Positions 42,781 through 51,466 of a stretch of DNA of 64,000 nucleotides are shown piece after piece (the first letter of the stretch is position 1; each line of letters begins with the position of its first letter). A program made the position numbers and the translations under genes. The DNA is from Stanieria sp964562685 (GTDB lineage: Bacteria > Cyanobacteriota > Cyanobacteriia > Cyanobacteriales > Xenococcaceae). The notes below the pieces were generated by a model. That model was not told the DNA's origin, did no database searches, and saw only the letters and a program-made list of their open reading frames with translations. Location: the NCBI GenBank assembly GCA_964562685.1, contig CAZLUP010000010.1, forward strand, positions 34,063 through 98,062, read 5' to 3'.

Positions 42781-45150
42781 ATGGCTAAGCGATCACTCAA
42801 AGCATCTGAGATAGGTATTACCAAGGCTAAAAGAGCATTTGAGAGAACCGGATGGACGCAAGAGTATCTAGCAGCAGAAGTTGGTTTATCTACTCGTCAG
42901 TCGGTGTGGAAATTTTTTAGTGGTAGAGCGATTGAACGTCACATTTTTATCGATCTTTGTTTTCAATTAAATCTTGATTGGCAAGACATTGCCGATTTGC
43001 CCCAACATCATCTTGGAGCGGAGCAAGAACTAGAATTAAATGATTCTTTGGCAATCAACCAAAATCCTAACAATGTTGAAGAACTAGTTAAACTAGCGCG
43101 ATCGCGTTTAAGTAGCCAAATTAAGACTCAATGTAGCACATTACAATCTTCTTTTGAACTTTCTCAGCCTTTACAGCTAGAACAAATTTATACCAACATC
43201 AATATTTTGACCAATCTTTCTAGTCAGAGATGGTTAGAAGTATCAGATTTGCAAGAGGTTTGTTGGCAATCAGAACGCCCTAGTTTAACTTTAGCCGAAC
43301 GACAAACTATTCCGATTGAAAATGCGATCGCACTTCATCCTAAATTAATGATTCTGGGTAAACCAGGAGCAGGTAAAACTACCTTATTACAATATTTAGC
43401 TCTTCAGTGTAATCAAGGCAAACTAAACATAGAAGCAATTCCAATTTTAATCCCGTTGCGAGTTTTTGCCCTCAAAAGTAACGAGACTAAAGATCTTAGT
43501 TTATTTAACTATATATGCCAAACTTGGAGTTGTTGCGTTTCTGCCGAACAAGTAGAAATGTTATTACAACAAGGCAAAATATTGGTTTTACTTGATGGTT
43601 TAGATGAAGTTCCTCAGCAATATAGCCAAGACATCCTCCAACAAATTCAACAATTTGCTGAGGTTTATTACCACAACAAAATCATTGTTACTTGTAGATT
43701 AGCAGCCCAACAATATCGCTTTTGGGGATTTACCTATGTCGAATTAGCAGACTTTAACGAGACTCAAGTAGAAACTTTTGCTAAAAAATGGTTTGTCGCT
43801 ACAGCCCAGAATTCTACCGCAGAGGGATTAGCCAAAGCTAACCACTTTCTCGAACAACTACAACGGCAAGAAAATCAGCCTCTTCGAGAATTAGTCACTA
43901 CACCAATTTTACTGAATCTAATCTGTTCTGTTTTTCAAGAAAGATCGTCTTTTCCTACCAAACGAGCCAAGCTATATCAGGAAGGATTAGATATTTTATT
44001 AGTTCGTTGGGATCAAACCAGAGGTATTTATCGAGATCGAACTTATCGGAATTTATCTCTGCCAGATAAAATTAAACTTTTAAGTCAGATTGCTGCGATT
44101 TCCTTTGAACAAGGTAATTACTTTTTTGAAAAAAGCGAAGTGCTAAGAATTATCGCCGACTATTTACTCGCTTTACCTAATACGAATGCAGATCCAGAAA
44201 CTTTGCATCTTGATAGTGAAGCTGTTCTCAAAGCGATTGAAGTACAGCATGGTTTGTTAATTGAAAGGGCAAGAGGCATTTATTCTTTTTCTCATCTGAC
44301 TTTTCAAGAATATTTAACTGCTAGAAAAATAGTAGCTAGTGCTAATTCCCAAGAGCTAAATCAGTCTTTGCAAAAACTAGCCACTAATATCAGTAATCCT
44401 CAATGGCGAGAAGTCACTCTTTTAACCGCCAGTATGTTACCTCATGCTGATTTTTTACTTCAGCAGATGAAAGAACAAGTCGATTTAATTCTTGCAGCAG
44501 AACCAGAATTACAAAAATTTCTGCATTTTCTCGATAAAAAAGCTAATTCCTTAACTGTGCCTTATCAACCAGCAGCAGTCAGAGCTTTTTATTTTAGTTT
44601 GTTTCAAAATCGAGACTTAAACTTAGCCGTTTCCATCGATCCTAAATTAGCTAGTAATTTATCTGAGGATTTGGCTTTAGATCTAGCATTAGCCAGAGCA
44701 AATGTGATCGCTATAACTTTAGTAGACAATCCCGATCTCAAACAAATTTTTAATTTAAGTTTTGCTCTAGATTTTGAGCGTACTTTTGAGCTTACTGAAG
44801 CAATGAAACAGGCACTAAGTGAGCTAAAAGAACAACTTCCCGATCCTTCCCAAGGCAAAGCTCAATTAATTAGTTGGTGGCAAACTAATGGTAGAGATTG
44901 GGTCAAAGATTTTCATAATTTAATTAATCAACATCGCTATCAAGGTTACGACTGGCAATTTACTAACTCACAACAAAAGTTGTTGCATCAGTATTACCAA
45001 GCTAATCAATTTTTAAATGAATGTTTCCAGAGTGACTGCAAATTAACTTCTGTCATTCAAGAACTAATCGCAACAAAACTGATCTTACCAATCGAATGGG
45101 GAGAATCTTCTCACTTGGAACGAGACGAATATATCAGGGCAGAAGTTTAA
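42781..45150 (+). CDS. HTH-NACHT STAND ATPase
   Basis: This 789-residue protein has an N-terminal helix-turn-helix like region (GWTQEYLAAEVGLSTRQSVW, residues 20-45). The NACHT domain has a Walker A at about 192-200 (LMILGKPGAGKTTLLQYLAL), a Walker B at about 266-277 (ILVLLDGLDEVPQQY) and the sensor-like KIIVTCRLAAQQYRFWGF. A helical regulatory part follows (GIYSFSHLTFQEYLTARKIV), and an unassigned C-terminal region (LISWWQTNGRDWVKDFHNLI) comes last. NACHT ATPases of bacteria are often phage sensors. No adjacent effector gene is present, so the effector, if any, would be the HTH or C-terminal part. Confidence 0.88.
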   Translation: MAKRSLKASEIGITKAKRAFERTGWTQEYLAAEVGLSTRQSVWKFFSGRAIERHIFIDLCFQLNLDWQDIADLPQHHLGAEQELELNDSLAINQNPNNVEELVKLARSRLSSQIKTQCSTLQSSFELSQPLQLEQIYTNINILTNLSSQRWLEVSDLQEVCWQSERPSLTLAERQTIPIENAIALHPKLMILGKPGAGKTTLLQYLALQCNQGKLNIEAIPILIPLRVFALKSNETKDLSLFNYICQTWSCCVSAEQVEMLLQQGKILVLLDGLDEVPQQYSQDILQQIQQFAEVYYHNKIIVTCRLAAQQYRFWGFTYVELADFNETQVETFAKKWFVATAQNSTAEGLAKANHFLEQLQRQENQPLRELVTTPILLNLICSVFQERSSFPTKRAKLYQEGLDILLVRWDQTRGIYRDRTYRNLSLPDKIKLLSQIAAISFEQGNYFFEKSEVLRIIADYLLALPNTNADPETLHLDSEAVLKAIEVQHGLLIERARGIYSFSHLTFQEYLTARKIVASANSQELNQSLQKLATNISNPQWREVTLLTASMLPHADFLLQQMKEQVDLILAAEPELQKFLHFLDKKANSLTVPYQPAAVRAFYFSLFQNRDLNLAVSIDPKLASNLSEDLALDLALARANVIAITLVDNPDLKQIFNLSFALDFERTFELTEAMKQALSELKEQLPDPSQGKAQLISWWQTNGRDWVKDFHNLINQHRYQGYDWQFTNSQQKLLHQYYQANQFLNECFQSDCKLTSVIQELIATKLILPIEWGESSHLERDEYIRAEV

Positions 45151-45221
45151 TCATCACCATGCCATAGCTAGCAAAAAAATCCTAAACTAATAGCTGTGTC
45201 GCATCTAAAATTTAATTGCTA

Positions 45222-47135
45222 ATGATACTTGACCCCCACATTCCTCCTGGTAGACTACAAGATAAATGGAATTATTATCAAGACCACTGCAAATTAGTTA
45301 GTCCAGCAAATAAACGCAAATACAATATCTTAATCGTTGGCACGGGTTTAGCTGGCGCATCTGCTGCTGCTACCCTAGCGGAATTGGGTTATAACGTCAA
45401 AAGCTTTTGTATTCAAGATTCTCCTCGTCGCGCCCATAGCATTGCTGCCCAAGGAGGTATCAACGCTGCCAAAAATTATCCTAATGATGGCGATACAGTT
45501 TGGCGATTATTCTACGACACCATTAAAGGTGGTGACTATCGTTCCCGTGAAGCCAATGTTTATCGTCTAGCACAGATTAGTAACCAGATTATCGATCAAT
45601 GTGTAGCCCAAGGAGTTCCTTTTGCGAGAGAATACGGCGGTTTACTCGCTAATCGTTCTTTTGGTGGGGCGCAAGTTTCGCGAACTTTTTATGCGAGAGG
45701 ACAAACGGGACAACAATTATTATTAGGTGCTTATAGTGCCATGTCTCGTCAAATTGCTGCTGGCAAAATTCAGATGTACACCCGTCGGGAAATGTTGGAT
45801 TTAGTAGTTATAGAGGGGAAAGCTAGAGGCATTATTGTTCGTAATTTAATTACAGGAACTATTGAACGCTATAGCGGTGATGCGGTTTTACTTTGTACAG
45901 GCGGTTATAGTAATGTTTATTATCTTTCTACCAACGCCAGAAACTCTAATGTAACTGCTGCGTGGCGATGTTATAAACGAGGGGCTTTATTTGCTAATCC
46001 TTGTTTTACTCAGATTCATCCTACTTGTATTCCTGTTTCTGGAGAATATCAATCGAAGTTAACTCTGATGAGTGAGGGGTTGAGAAATGATGGTAGGGTT
46101 TGGGTACCAAAACAACCAGGCGATTGCCGTAGTCCAGATCAAATTCCTGAATCAGAAAGGGATTATTTTTTAGAACAGAAATATCCTTCGTTTGGCAATC
46201 TTGTTCCTCGTGATGTTGCTTCTCGTAATGCTAAACAGATGACCGATTTAGGAAAGGGAGTAGGGGAAACTGGTTTAGCAGTTTATCTAGATTTTCGTGA
46301 TGCTATTAATAAATTAGGGAAAGATACTATTGTTGAACGTTATGACAACTTATTTCAGATGTATCAGAGAATTACAGGAGAAAATCCCTATCAAGTACCG
46401 ATGCGAATTTATCCTGCGGTTCATTACACCATGGGTGGTTTGTGGGTAGATTACAATCTGATGAGTACTATTCCTGGTTTACACGTTTTAGGAGAAGCGA
46501 ATTTTTCCGATCATGGTGCTAATCGTTTAGGGGCTAGTGCTTTGATGCAGGGTTTAGCAGATGGTTATTTTATCATTCCTTATACTTTAGGTAATTATTT
46601 AGCCATTATCGATTTAATCCCCATCGATACTACTCACCCTGCTTTTGAGGAAGCCGAAACAGCAGTAAATAATGATATTGACAAGCTGATTAGTATTCAG
46701 GGCGATAAAACCGTAATGGAATTTCATCGCCAATTAGGTAAATTACTTTGGGATTATGTAGGGATGTCTCGTCATCGGGAAGGATTGAAAGAAGTCATTA
46801 ATGCGATCGCTTCTCTGAGGGAAGAATATTGGCAAAATGTTAAAATTCCTAGTGATAGTCATACTCTCAATAAAAATCTTGAATTTGCAGGTAGGGTAGC
46901 AGATTTTCTCGAATTAGGTGAATTAATGGCAAAAGATGCCCTCAATCGAGAAGAATCTTGTGGGGGACATTTTCGCGAAGAATATCAAACTTCTGAAGGA
47001 GAAGCAAAGCGAGATGATGAGCATTTTGCTTATGTTGCTGCTTGGGAATATCAAGGCAGTAATCAACCTCCTGTCATGCATCAAGAAAAATTGCATTTTG
47101 AAAATGTTGAGTTGACTCAGCGTAGTTATAAATAG
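45222..47135 (+). CDS. sdhA: Succinate dehydrogenase / fumarate reductase flavoprotein subunit
   Basis: The product of about 637 residues has the FAD-binding NILIVGTGLAGASAAATLAE, the covalent-FAD histidine region RRAHSIAAQGGINAAKNYPN, the catalytic PMRIYPAVHYTMGGLWVD and HVLGEANFSDHGANRLGASA. The length and sequence fit the type B enzymes, longer than the enterobacterial FrdA. The iron-sulfur and membrane subunits are not adjacent. The ATG at 45222 fits the family better than the TTG at 45216. Confidence 0.95.
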   Translation: MILDPHIPPGRLQDKWNYYQDHCKLVSPANKRKYNILIVGTGLAGASAAATLAELGYNVKSFCIQDSPRRAHSIAAQGGINAAKNYPNDGDTVWRLFYDTIKGGDYRSREANVYRLAQISNQIIDQCVAQGVPFAREYGGLLANRSFGGAQVSRTFYARGQTGQQLLLGAYSAMSRQIAAGKIQMYTRREMLDLVVIEGKARGIIVRNLITGTIERYSGDAVLLCTGGYSNVYYLSTNARNSNVTAAWRCYKRGALFANPCFTQIHPTCIPVSGEYQSKLTLMSEGLRNDGRVWVPKQPGDCRSPDQIPESERDYFLEQKYPSFGNLVPRDVASRNAKQMTDLGKGVGETGLAVYLDFRDAINKLGKDTIVERYDNLFQMYQRITGENPYQVPMRIYPAVHYTMGGLWVDYNLMSTIPGLHVLGEANFSDHGANRLGASALMQGLADGYFIIPYTLGNYLAIIDLIPIDTTHPAFEEAETAVNNDIDKLISIQGDKTVMEFHRQLGKLLWDYVGMSRHREGLKEVINAIASLREEYWQNVKIPSDSHTLNKNLEFAGRVADFLELGELMAKDALNREESCGGHFREEYQTSEGEAKRDDEHFAYVAAWEYQGSNQPPVMHQEKLHFENVELTQRSYK

Positions 47136-47264
47136 CTTGTTAAATCAAGTTCGGTTGAATACTTACATTTGATTTGGAGGTTAAGTCTGAAGTCTAAAGT
47201 TGTAATCAGCAGAAGAAATAGCCACCAATTAATTAAACAGACTTGATATTAGTAATAAATCACT

Positions 47265-48659
47265 TTAGACAAATAAGAATCCTTGATTTGGTAATGAACT
47301 TGCTATAGAAGCAGCATTTTCAATTAAAACAATGGTATCTGTACCATAACCAATCAAAATATCTTGTTGATCGATTTCTACTATGTAATCACTAACACTA
47401 CCAAAAACTTGCAATTTGTCTCCCTCTGCGAGGCTAAAATCAGTGATTGTGGCATAGCCCTTATCTTGATAATAAGGTTTAGCACTATCGCCCAACACAA
47501 ATAGATCTGCGCCTAAACCTCCAGTAAGAGTATCATATTCACCGGTCCCAGAATTAAGTACTCCTGGATTTGAACCAGTAAGGGTATCGTTACCTGAACC
47601 ACCACTAAGGCGATCGCTTTTCTCCAAACCTGTTAACTTATTACTAGCACTATTCCCAATAATTGAATCATTACCTTTACCAGCGATCGCATTTTCAATT
47701 GTGACACCATTAGCGATCGTAGCACCACCATAAATACCAGTTACACTAAAAAGATAACCCCCTGCATTAGAACCAACTAAAGGTGCTTGATTGAGATTGA
47801 TGGTAGCATTAGCTGTAGCGGTTTGGGCAGTAATAGTATCAACTCCGCCAGCATCCCAAATGGTAAAATAATAAGTCCCAGCAGCATTAACAACAGGTAA
47901 TTCGTAAGTGTTATTGCCAGTGTTATAAGTTGTATTTGCGCCATAAAGATATTGAACCGCAGCAATATCAAAAGCAGATGGTGTAGCTTGATAACCATAG
48001 TTGTATCCTGGAGGAGGATCATTAACAAGACCATCGTTATAAGACATGGTTGTCCAAATGCCTTGATTTAGTCCATGAGTTCCTGTATCATCATCGGAAT
48101 CGACTCCAGGAAAAATTAAAGAGTTACCACCATTATCGTGAGGATGAGCTAAACCTAGACCATGACCAAGTTCGTGGATTATTGTAACAAAACCGTAACC
48201 TCCTTGTTGTAAACCCGATTCATCCCAACCTGTTCCTTCCCAGTTAAAGTAACCGATTCCCATTCCAGGTTCACCAGGTGGATTAAATCGACCTAGAGTG
48301 ATAGTACTGTTGTCATTATCAGAATCAAGTTGTTCACTATTAACTGAATAAAACTTTAGGGTGGCAGTCGAAGAGTTATTTGCAGTAGGAACAAAAGAAA
48401 TATTTGCTACATTTGACCAAACTTGTAATCCTTTTTGAATCGCTTGAATTTCATAATTTAACCAAGAATCAGCTTGAGTAGCTATGTTGCCATAATTATC
48501 ATCAAAAGATTCTGAACCTGATTGTAAAAAAGAATAAAGAATTACTGTAGTGGAGTTTGTTGTTGTAGTTGGGTTTGTCCAGTAATTTCCACCCCATAAA
48601 ATACTATTTATATAAGAATTATTAGTAAAAGGTTTAGTTGCTACTCCGTTGTAAGGCAT
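47265..48659 (-). CDS. Serralysin-like M10 metalloprotease with RTX repeats
   Basis: This 464-residue protein has the zinc site IHELGHGLGLAHPHDNGG (HELGH at 162-166) and the Met-turn IWTTMSYNDGL, which define metzincins of the M10 family. The C-terminal third carries calcium-binding nonapeptide repeats (LSGGSGNDTLTGSN, LTGGLGADLFVLG). There is no signal peptide, so secretion by a type I (ABC) exporter is expected. No exporter gene is adjacent. The catalytic residues are intact. Confidence 0.93.
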   Translation of the reverse strand: MPYNGVATKPFTNNSYINSILWGGNYWTNPTTTTNSTTVILYSFLQSGSESFDDNYGNIATQADSWLNYEIQAIQKGLQVWSNVANISFVPTANNSSTATLKFYSVNSEQLDSDNDNSTITLGRFNPPGEPGMGIGYFNWEGTGWDESGLQQGGYGFVTIIHELGHGLGLAHPHDNGGNSLIFPGVDSDDDTGTHGLNQGIWTTMSYNDGLVNDPPPGYNYGYQATPSAFDIAAVQYLYGANTTYNTGNNTYELPVVNAAGTYYFTIWDAGGVDTITAQTATANATINLNQAPLVGSNAGGYLFSVTGIYGGATIANGVTIENAIAGKGNDSIIGNSASNKLTGLEKSDRLSGGSGNDTLTGSNPGVLNSGTGEYDTLTGGLGADLFVLGDSAKPYYQDKGYATITDFSLAEGDKLQVFGSVSDYIVEIDQQDILIGYGTDTIVLIENAASIASSLPNQGFLFV

Positions 48660-48775
48660 TAATGATATTCCTTGCTCGATTTTTGTTATGTTTTTATACG
48701 TAAACAGGTCAAAGAATATGCTACAAAAGAAATGTTATACCAAATCAAATAATGTTTGCTACAGATGATGTTTTT

Positions 48776-48803
48776 GTAGGGGCGATTGGTCAATCGCCCT
48801 TAC
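48776..48803. repeat. 28-nt GTA...TAC palindrome
   Basis: It starts GTAGGGGCGATTGG and ends TCAATCGCCCTTAC. The arms of about 13 bp contain one mismatch. It is the same class as those at 4869, 34312 and 41322. Confidence 0.7.
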
Positions 48804-48829
48804 GAGATGTGTCGCATTCTTTTTTCTAT

Positions 48830-49022
48830 TTGGTATTAGTAAAGTAGTTAAACCTATCAGATAGTCTTTTAATCTGTTACCATCTTCAGCCAAACCAAAA
48901 ATAGCTTTTATTTGGGTGTTAGCTAATTCCCCTGTGGATAACGTTAAACGAAAGTAAACAGGAAATATTTCTAAACTGCATACACGCAATTGTTCGCGCC
49001 ATTGAGATTCTGTTCTACAAAT
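48830..49022 (-). pseudogene. Remnant of a KAP family P-loop NTPase gene
   Basis: The minus-strand frame encodes ESQWREQLRVCSLEIFPVYF then RLTLSTGELANTQIKAIFGL, which resembles the region after the ATPase core of KAP proteins (W-R-x-x-x-R-V-C...YFRL). It is cut by a stop at about 49026 on the upstream side and runs out near the 28-nt palindrome on the other. The P-loop part is absent. The identification is by recalled pattern and not by a search. Confidence 0.5.
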
Positions 49023-49132
49023 ACGCTATGTGGCGTGAAGAACAATCTCCTGTTAGAGAAAACTTAGTCTGCCGTCGTTGGGTAGTTGCCGAAGAAGGTA
49101 CAGTTAAATGGCGCGAACGCTGGTCAAGCTGA
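49017..49132 (+). pseudogene. Unidentified coding-like fragment
   Basis: A plus-strand frame reads YKYAMWREEQSPVRENLVCR then RWVVAEEGTVKWRERWSS and stops. Codon use is protein-like, but no upstream domain is present and it abuts the KAP remnant on the other strand. I cannot name it. Confidence 0.3.
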
Positions 49133-49252
49133 TTTAGTGGAGGGGAAAAACTAAAGTAGTCGAATATCATTTTTAGTGCGGTCGCAGCTAAAGGAGATCA
49201 ACAAGAAAGCCCAAGGTTTTCCTCTCCCCTTCCCAATCATGGTAAATTTAAT

Positions 49253-49678
49253 TTAACTATTCATAATAGAGATCAAAGCGCGAGCGAGGATATTTTCACG
49301 GTTAATTAAAGTTTCCAATTCTTCTGGAGAATAACGTCCTTCTGCTACTTTCAAAGAAGCATCATCGATTGCATTTAAGTAAGCTTCTTCGAGAATTTCT
49401 TTTAATTCCTCTTGGTTGAGATAGTAGCCTTTTGCTTTGCGCATCTTGTTTTGCCGTTGAATTTCGCGAACACAATTGCGAATAGACACATCCCAAGAAC
49501 GTGTGGTATGTTTTTCGGCTTGTTGTTTGATCAGATGTAGCAATAAAATTACTGCATAACTACGAATAGTTTTAATAATACCTTTGCGACCCATTTCTTC
49601 TAGTTCTTCAACGATCGCTAAAGATCCTTTAAGATCGCCTTTGAGAAGTAACTGTTTGAGTTCTAGTAATTCTGCCAT
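49253..49678 (-). CDS. DUF29 family protein
   Basis: This 141-residue helical protein has the DUF29 pattern: an N-terminal ELLELKQLLLKGDLKGSLAI, then LLLHLIKQQAEKHTTRSWDV, SIRNCVREIQRQN and a C-terminal LEEAYLNAIDDASLKVAEGR. DUF29 is very common in cyanobacteria and of unknown function. It is divergent from the DoxX gene. Confidence 0.83.
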   Translation of the reverse strand: MAELLELKQLLLKGDLKGSLAIVEELEEMGRKGIIKTIRSYAVILLLHLIKQQAEKHTTRSWDVSIRNCVREIQRQNKMRKAKGYYLNQEELKEILEEAYLNAIDDASLKVAEGRYSPEELETLINRENILARALISIMNS

Positions 49679-49728
49679 AACTGAGAATTGGTAAAAGAAC
49701 TGAACTGTCTTTAAATTATGCTTAAAAA

Positions 49729-50112
49729 ATGAAATATTTACCTTTAACTGCTCGTGTGTGTCTTTGCTTAATTTTTTTGAAGGCTGGAATTAGCCATCTT
49801 CTAGATTTTAATAATACCGTTCTAATGATTACTAACAAGGGCTTGCCTATTGCCAATATCTTGTTAATTTTTACAATTTTATTTCAATTATTGGGGGCTC
49901 TTTCTTTACTGCTAGGCTATCAAGTGAAAATCGGCTCGATACTCTTAATTTTATTTTTAATTCCCACCACGCTGGTATTTCACAATCCCATCGCTGACCC
50001 CAATGAGATCAACGATTTTCTCAAAAATATTGGTTTAATTGGTGGATTGTTGATGGTTATTTACGCTGGTGCTGGGGCTTTAAGTATCGACTCACGGCAA
50101 AAATTAAATTAA
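49729..50112 (+). CDS. DoxX family membrane protein
   Basis: This 127-residue protein has four membrane helices (LTARVCLCLIFLKAGISHLL, ILLIFTILFQLLGALSLLLG, ILLILFLIPTTLVFH, NIGLIGGLLMVIYAGAGAL), matching DoxX/DoxD-like proteins. The motif LKAGISHLLDF is typical. The physiological role is unclear; relatives act with quinones or in redox stress. It is 116 bp upstream of the broken antiporter gene. Confidence 0.83.
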   Translation: MKYLPLTARVCLCLIFLKAGISHLLDFNNTVLMITNKGLPIANILLIFTILFQLLGALSLLLGYQVKIGSILLILFLIPTTLVFHNPIADPNEINDFLKNIGLIGGLLMVIYAGAGALSIDSRQKLN

Positions 50113-50228
50113 GCGATCGCGCGCGTCTTCAATTTGCTTACGGTTTACTGATGCTTAAAAATCCAACTCAAAGCTGATTTGTAGTCTTAATCAACAACGC
50201 TAGGCTTTATTTATTTTCGAGCTAGAAC

Positions 50229-51439
50229 ATGGATTATTATATTCTCGATCTGCTAGTGATTGGTTTGCTGCTGCTGGCTGTAACTCTAGGTTCGGGTTGG
50301 ATTGCTCGTTTACCTTTGTCTTATGCACTAATTTATATAGTGGTAGGAGTTGCTCTTGGTCCTTATGGCTTTAATCTGATTAATGTTCGACCCGATGCTA
50401 ATTTTTTAAAAAGATTGACCGAATTTGTAGTGATTGTGTCGGTCTTTTGCTGCGGTTTAAAGATGAATCGTTCTCTCAACCTGAGAAATTGGCAAACTAC
50501 GATTAGATTGATTGGTTGGTTAATGCCTTTCTCAATTTTTACTCTAGCTGCGATCGCACATTGGCTTTTAGGAATGAGTTGGGGTGCAGCTATTTTACTG
50601 GGAGCAATTTTAGCTCCTACCGATCCAGTTTTAGCTTCAGAAGTACAGTTGGCTAGTGTTACAGACAAGGACGAATTGCGCTTTGCTTTAACTTCCGAGG
50701 GTGGATTAAACGATGCCTTAGCTTTTCCTTTTGTTTATTTTGGTCTTTATGCTTATAAAGATTCTAACTGGGACAATTGGTTTAAAAGTTGGGTAGCCGT
50801 AGATTTGCTTTGGGCGATGCTGGTATAGTTATGGGCATTATTGTCGCTAAAGCTGTGATTTGGTGCGATCACAAATTACAAAAGCGACGACGAGCAGATG
50901 AGATCATGGAAGATTTTATCGCTCTTAGTACTATTTTACTAGCTTACTCATTGACAGAATTAGTTAATGGCTACGGATTTCTAGCAGTATTTGTAGCTGG
51001 GGTAGTGGTGCAAAAAAAATACTTTACCAATCAAGATAAACGAATGGCACAACTAGAATTTGCTGAACAACTGGAGAAATTATTAGAAATAACGGTAGTA
51101 GTGCTACTCGGAACAATGCTCTTAATCAACCCCATGATTGAGTATGCCTGGCAATCAATCGCGATCGCATTTTGCCTGTTTGTTTTGATTCGTCCTATTG
51201 GAGTTTGGTTATTCAACCTCAATGGTTATTTACCTCGTCCTACTCAATATTTAATCGGTTGGTTCGGCATTCGTGGAATTGGCTCAATTTATTATTTAGC
51301 CTATGCTTTAGGAGAAGGCATTAGTGGCAACATAGCAGAACAAATTTCTTGGATCACTTTTACCGTCATTACTATTTCAGTAGTTATTCATGGAATTAGT
51401 GCATTGCCGTTAATGAATTGGTACGAAGGCAAAAATTAA
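50229..51439 (+). pseudogene. Na+/H+ antiporter (CPA1/NhaP-like), frameshifted
   Basis: The first frame encodes residues to WVAVDLLWAML, including the CPA1 signatures LGAILAPTDPVLASEVQLA and TSEGGLNDALAFPFV. The remainder continues in another frame from about 50806 (GIVMGIIVAKAVIWCDHKLQ) to LPLMNWYEGKN. At the break the sequence CTGGTATAG would become CTGGCTGGTATAG if a lost 4-bp CTGG copy were restored, giving WAMLAGIVMG in one frame. Without that, translation stops at 50828. Total length would be about 404 residues, usual for the family. Confidence 0.82.
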
Positions 51440-51466
51440 AAGTCAAAAGCCTTGTCCTGAAATATA

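Larger units (their letters stand above)
48660..49252. other. Intergenic decay zone
   Basis: This 590-bp interval holds a 28-nt palindrome, a KAP-NTPase-like minus-strand remnant and an opposite-strand coding-like fragment (49017-49132). No intact gene is present. Confidence 0.6.

Noticed and set aside
47777..48034. 85-aa hydrophobic minus-strand ORF
   Set aside because: It is an alternate frame inside the RTX protease gene.
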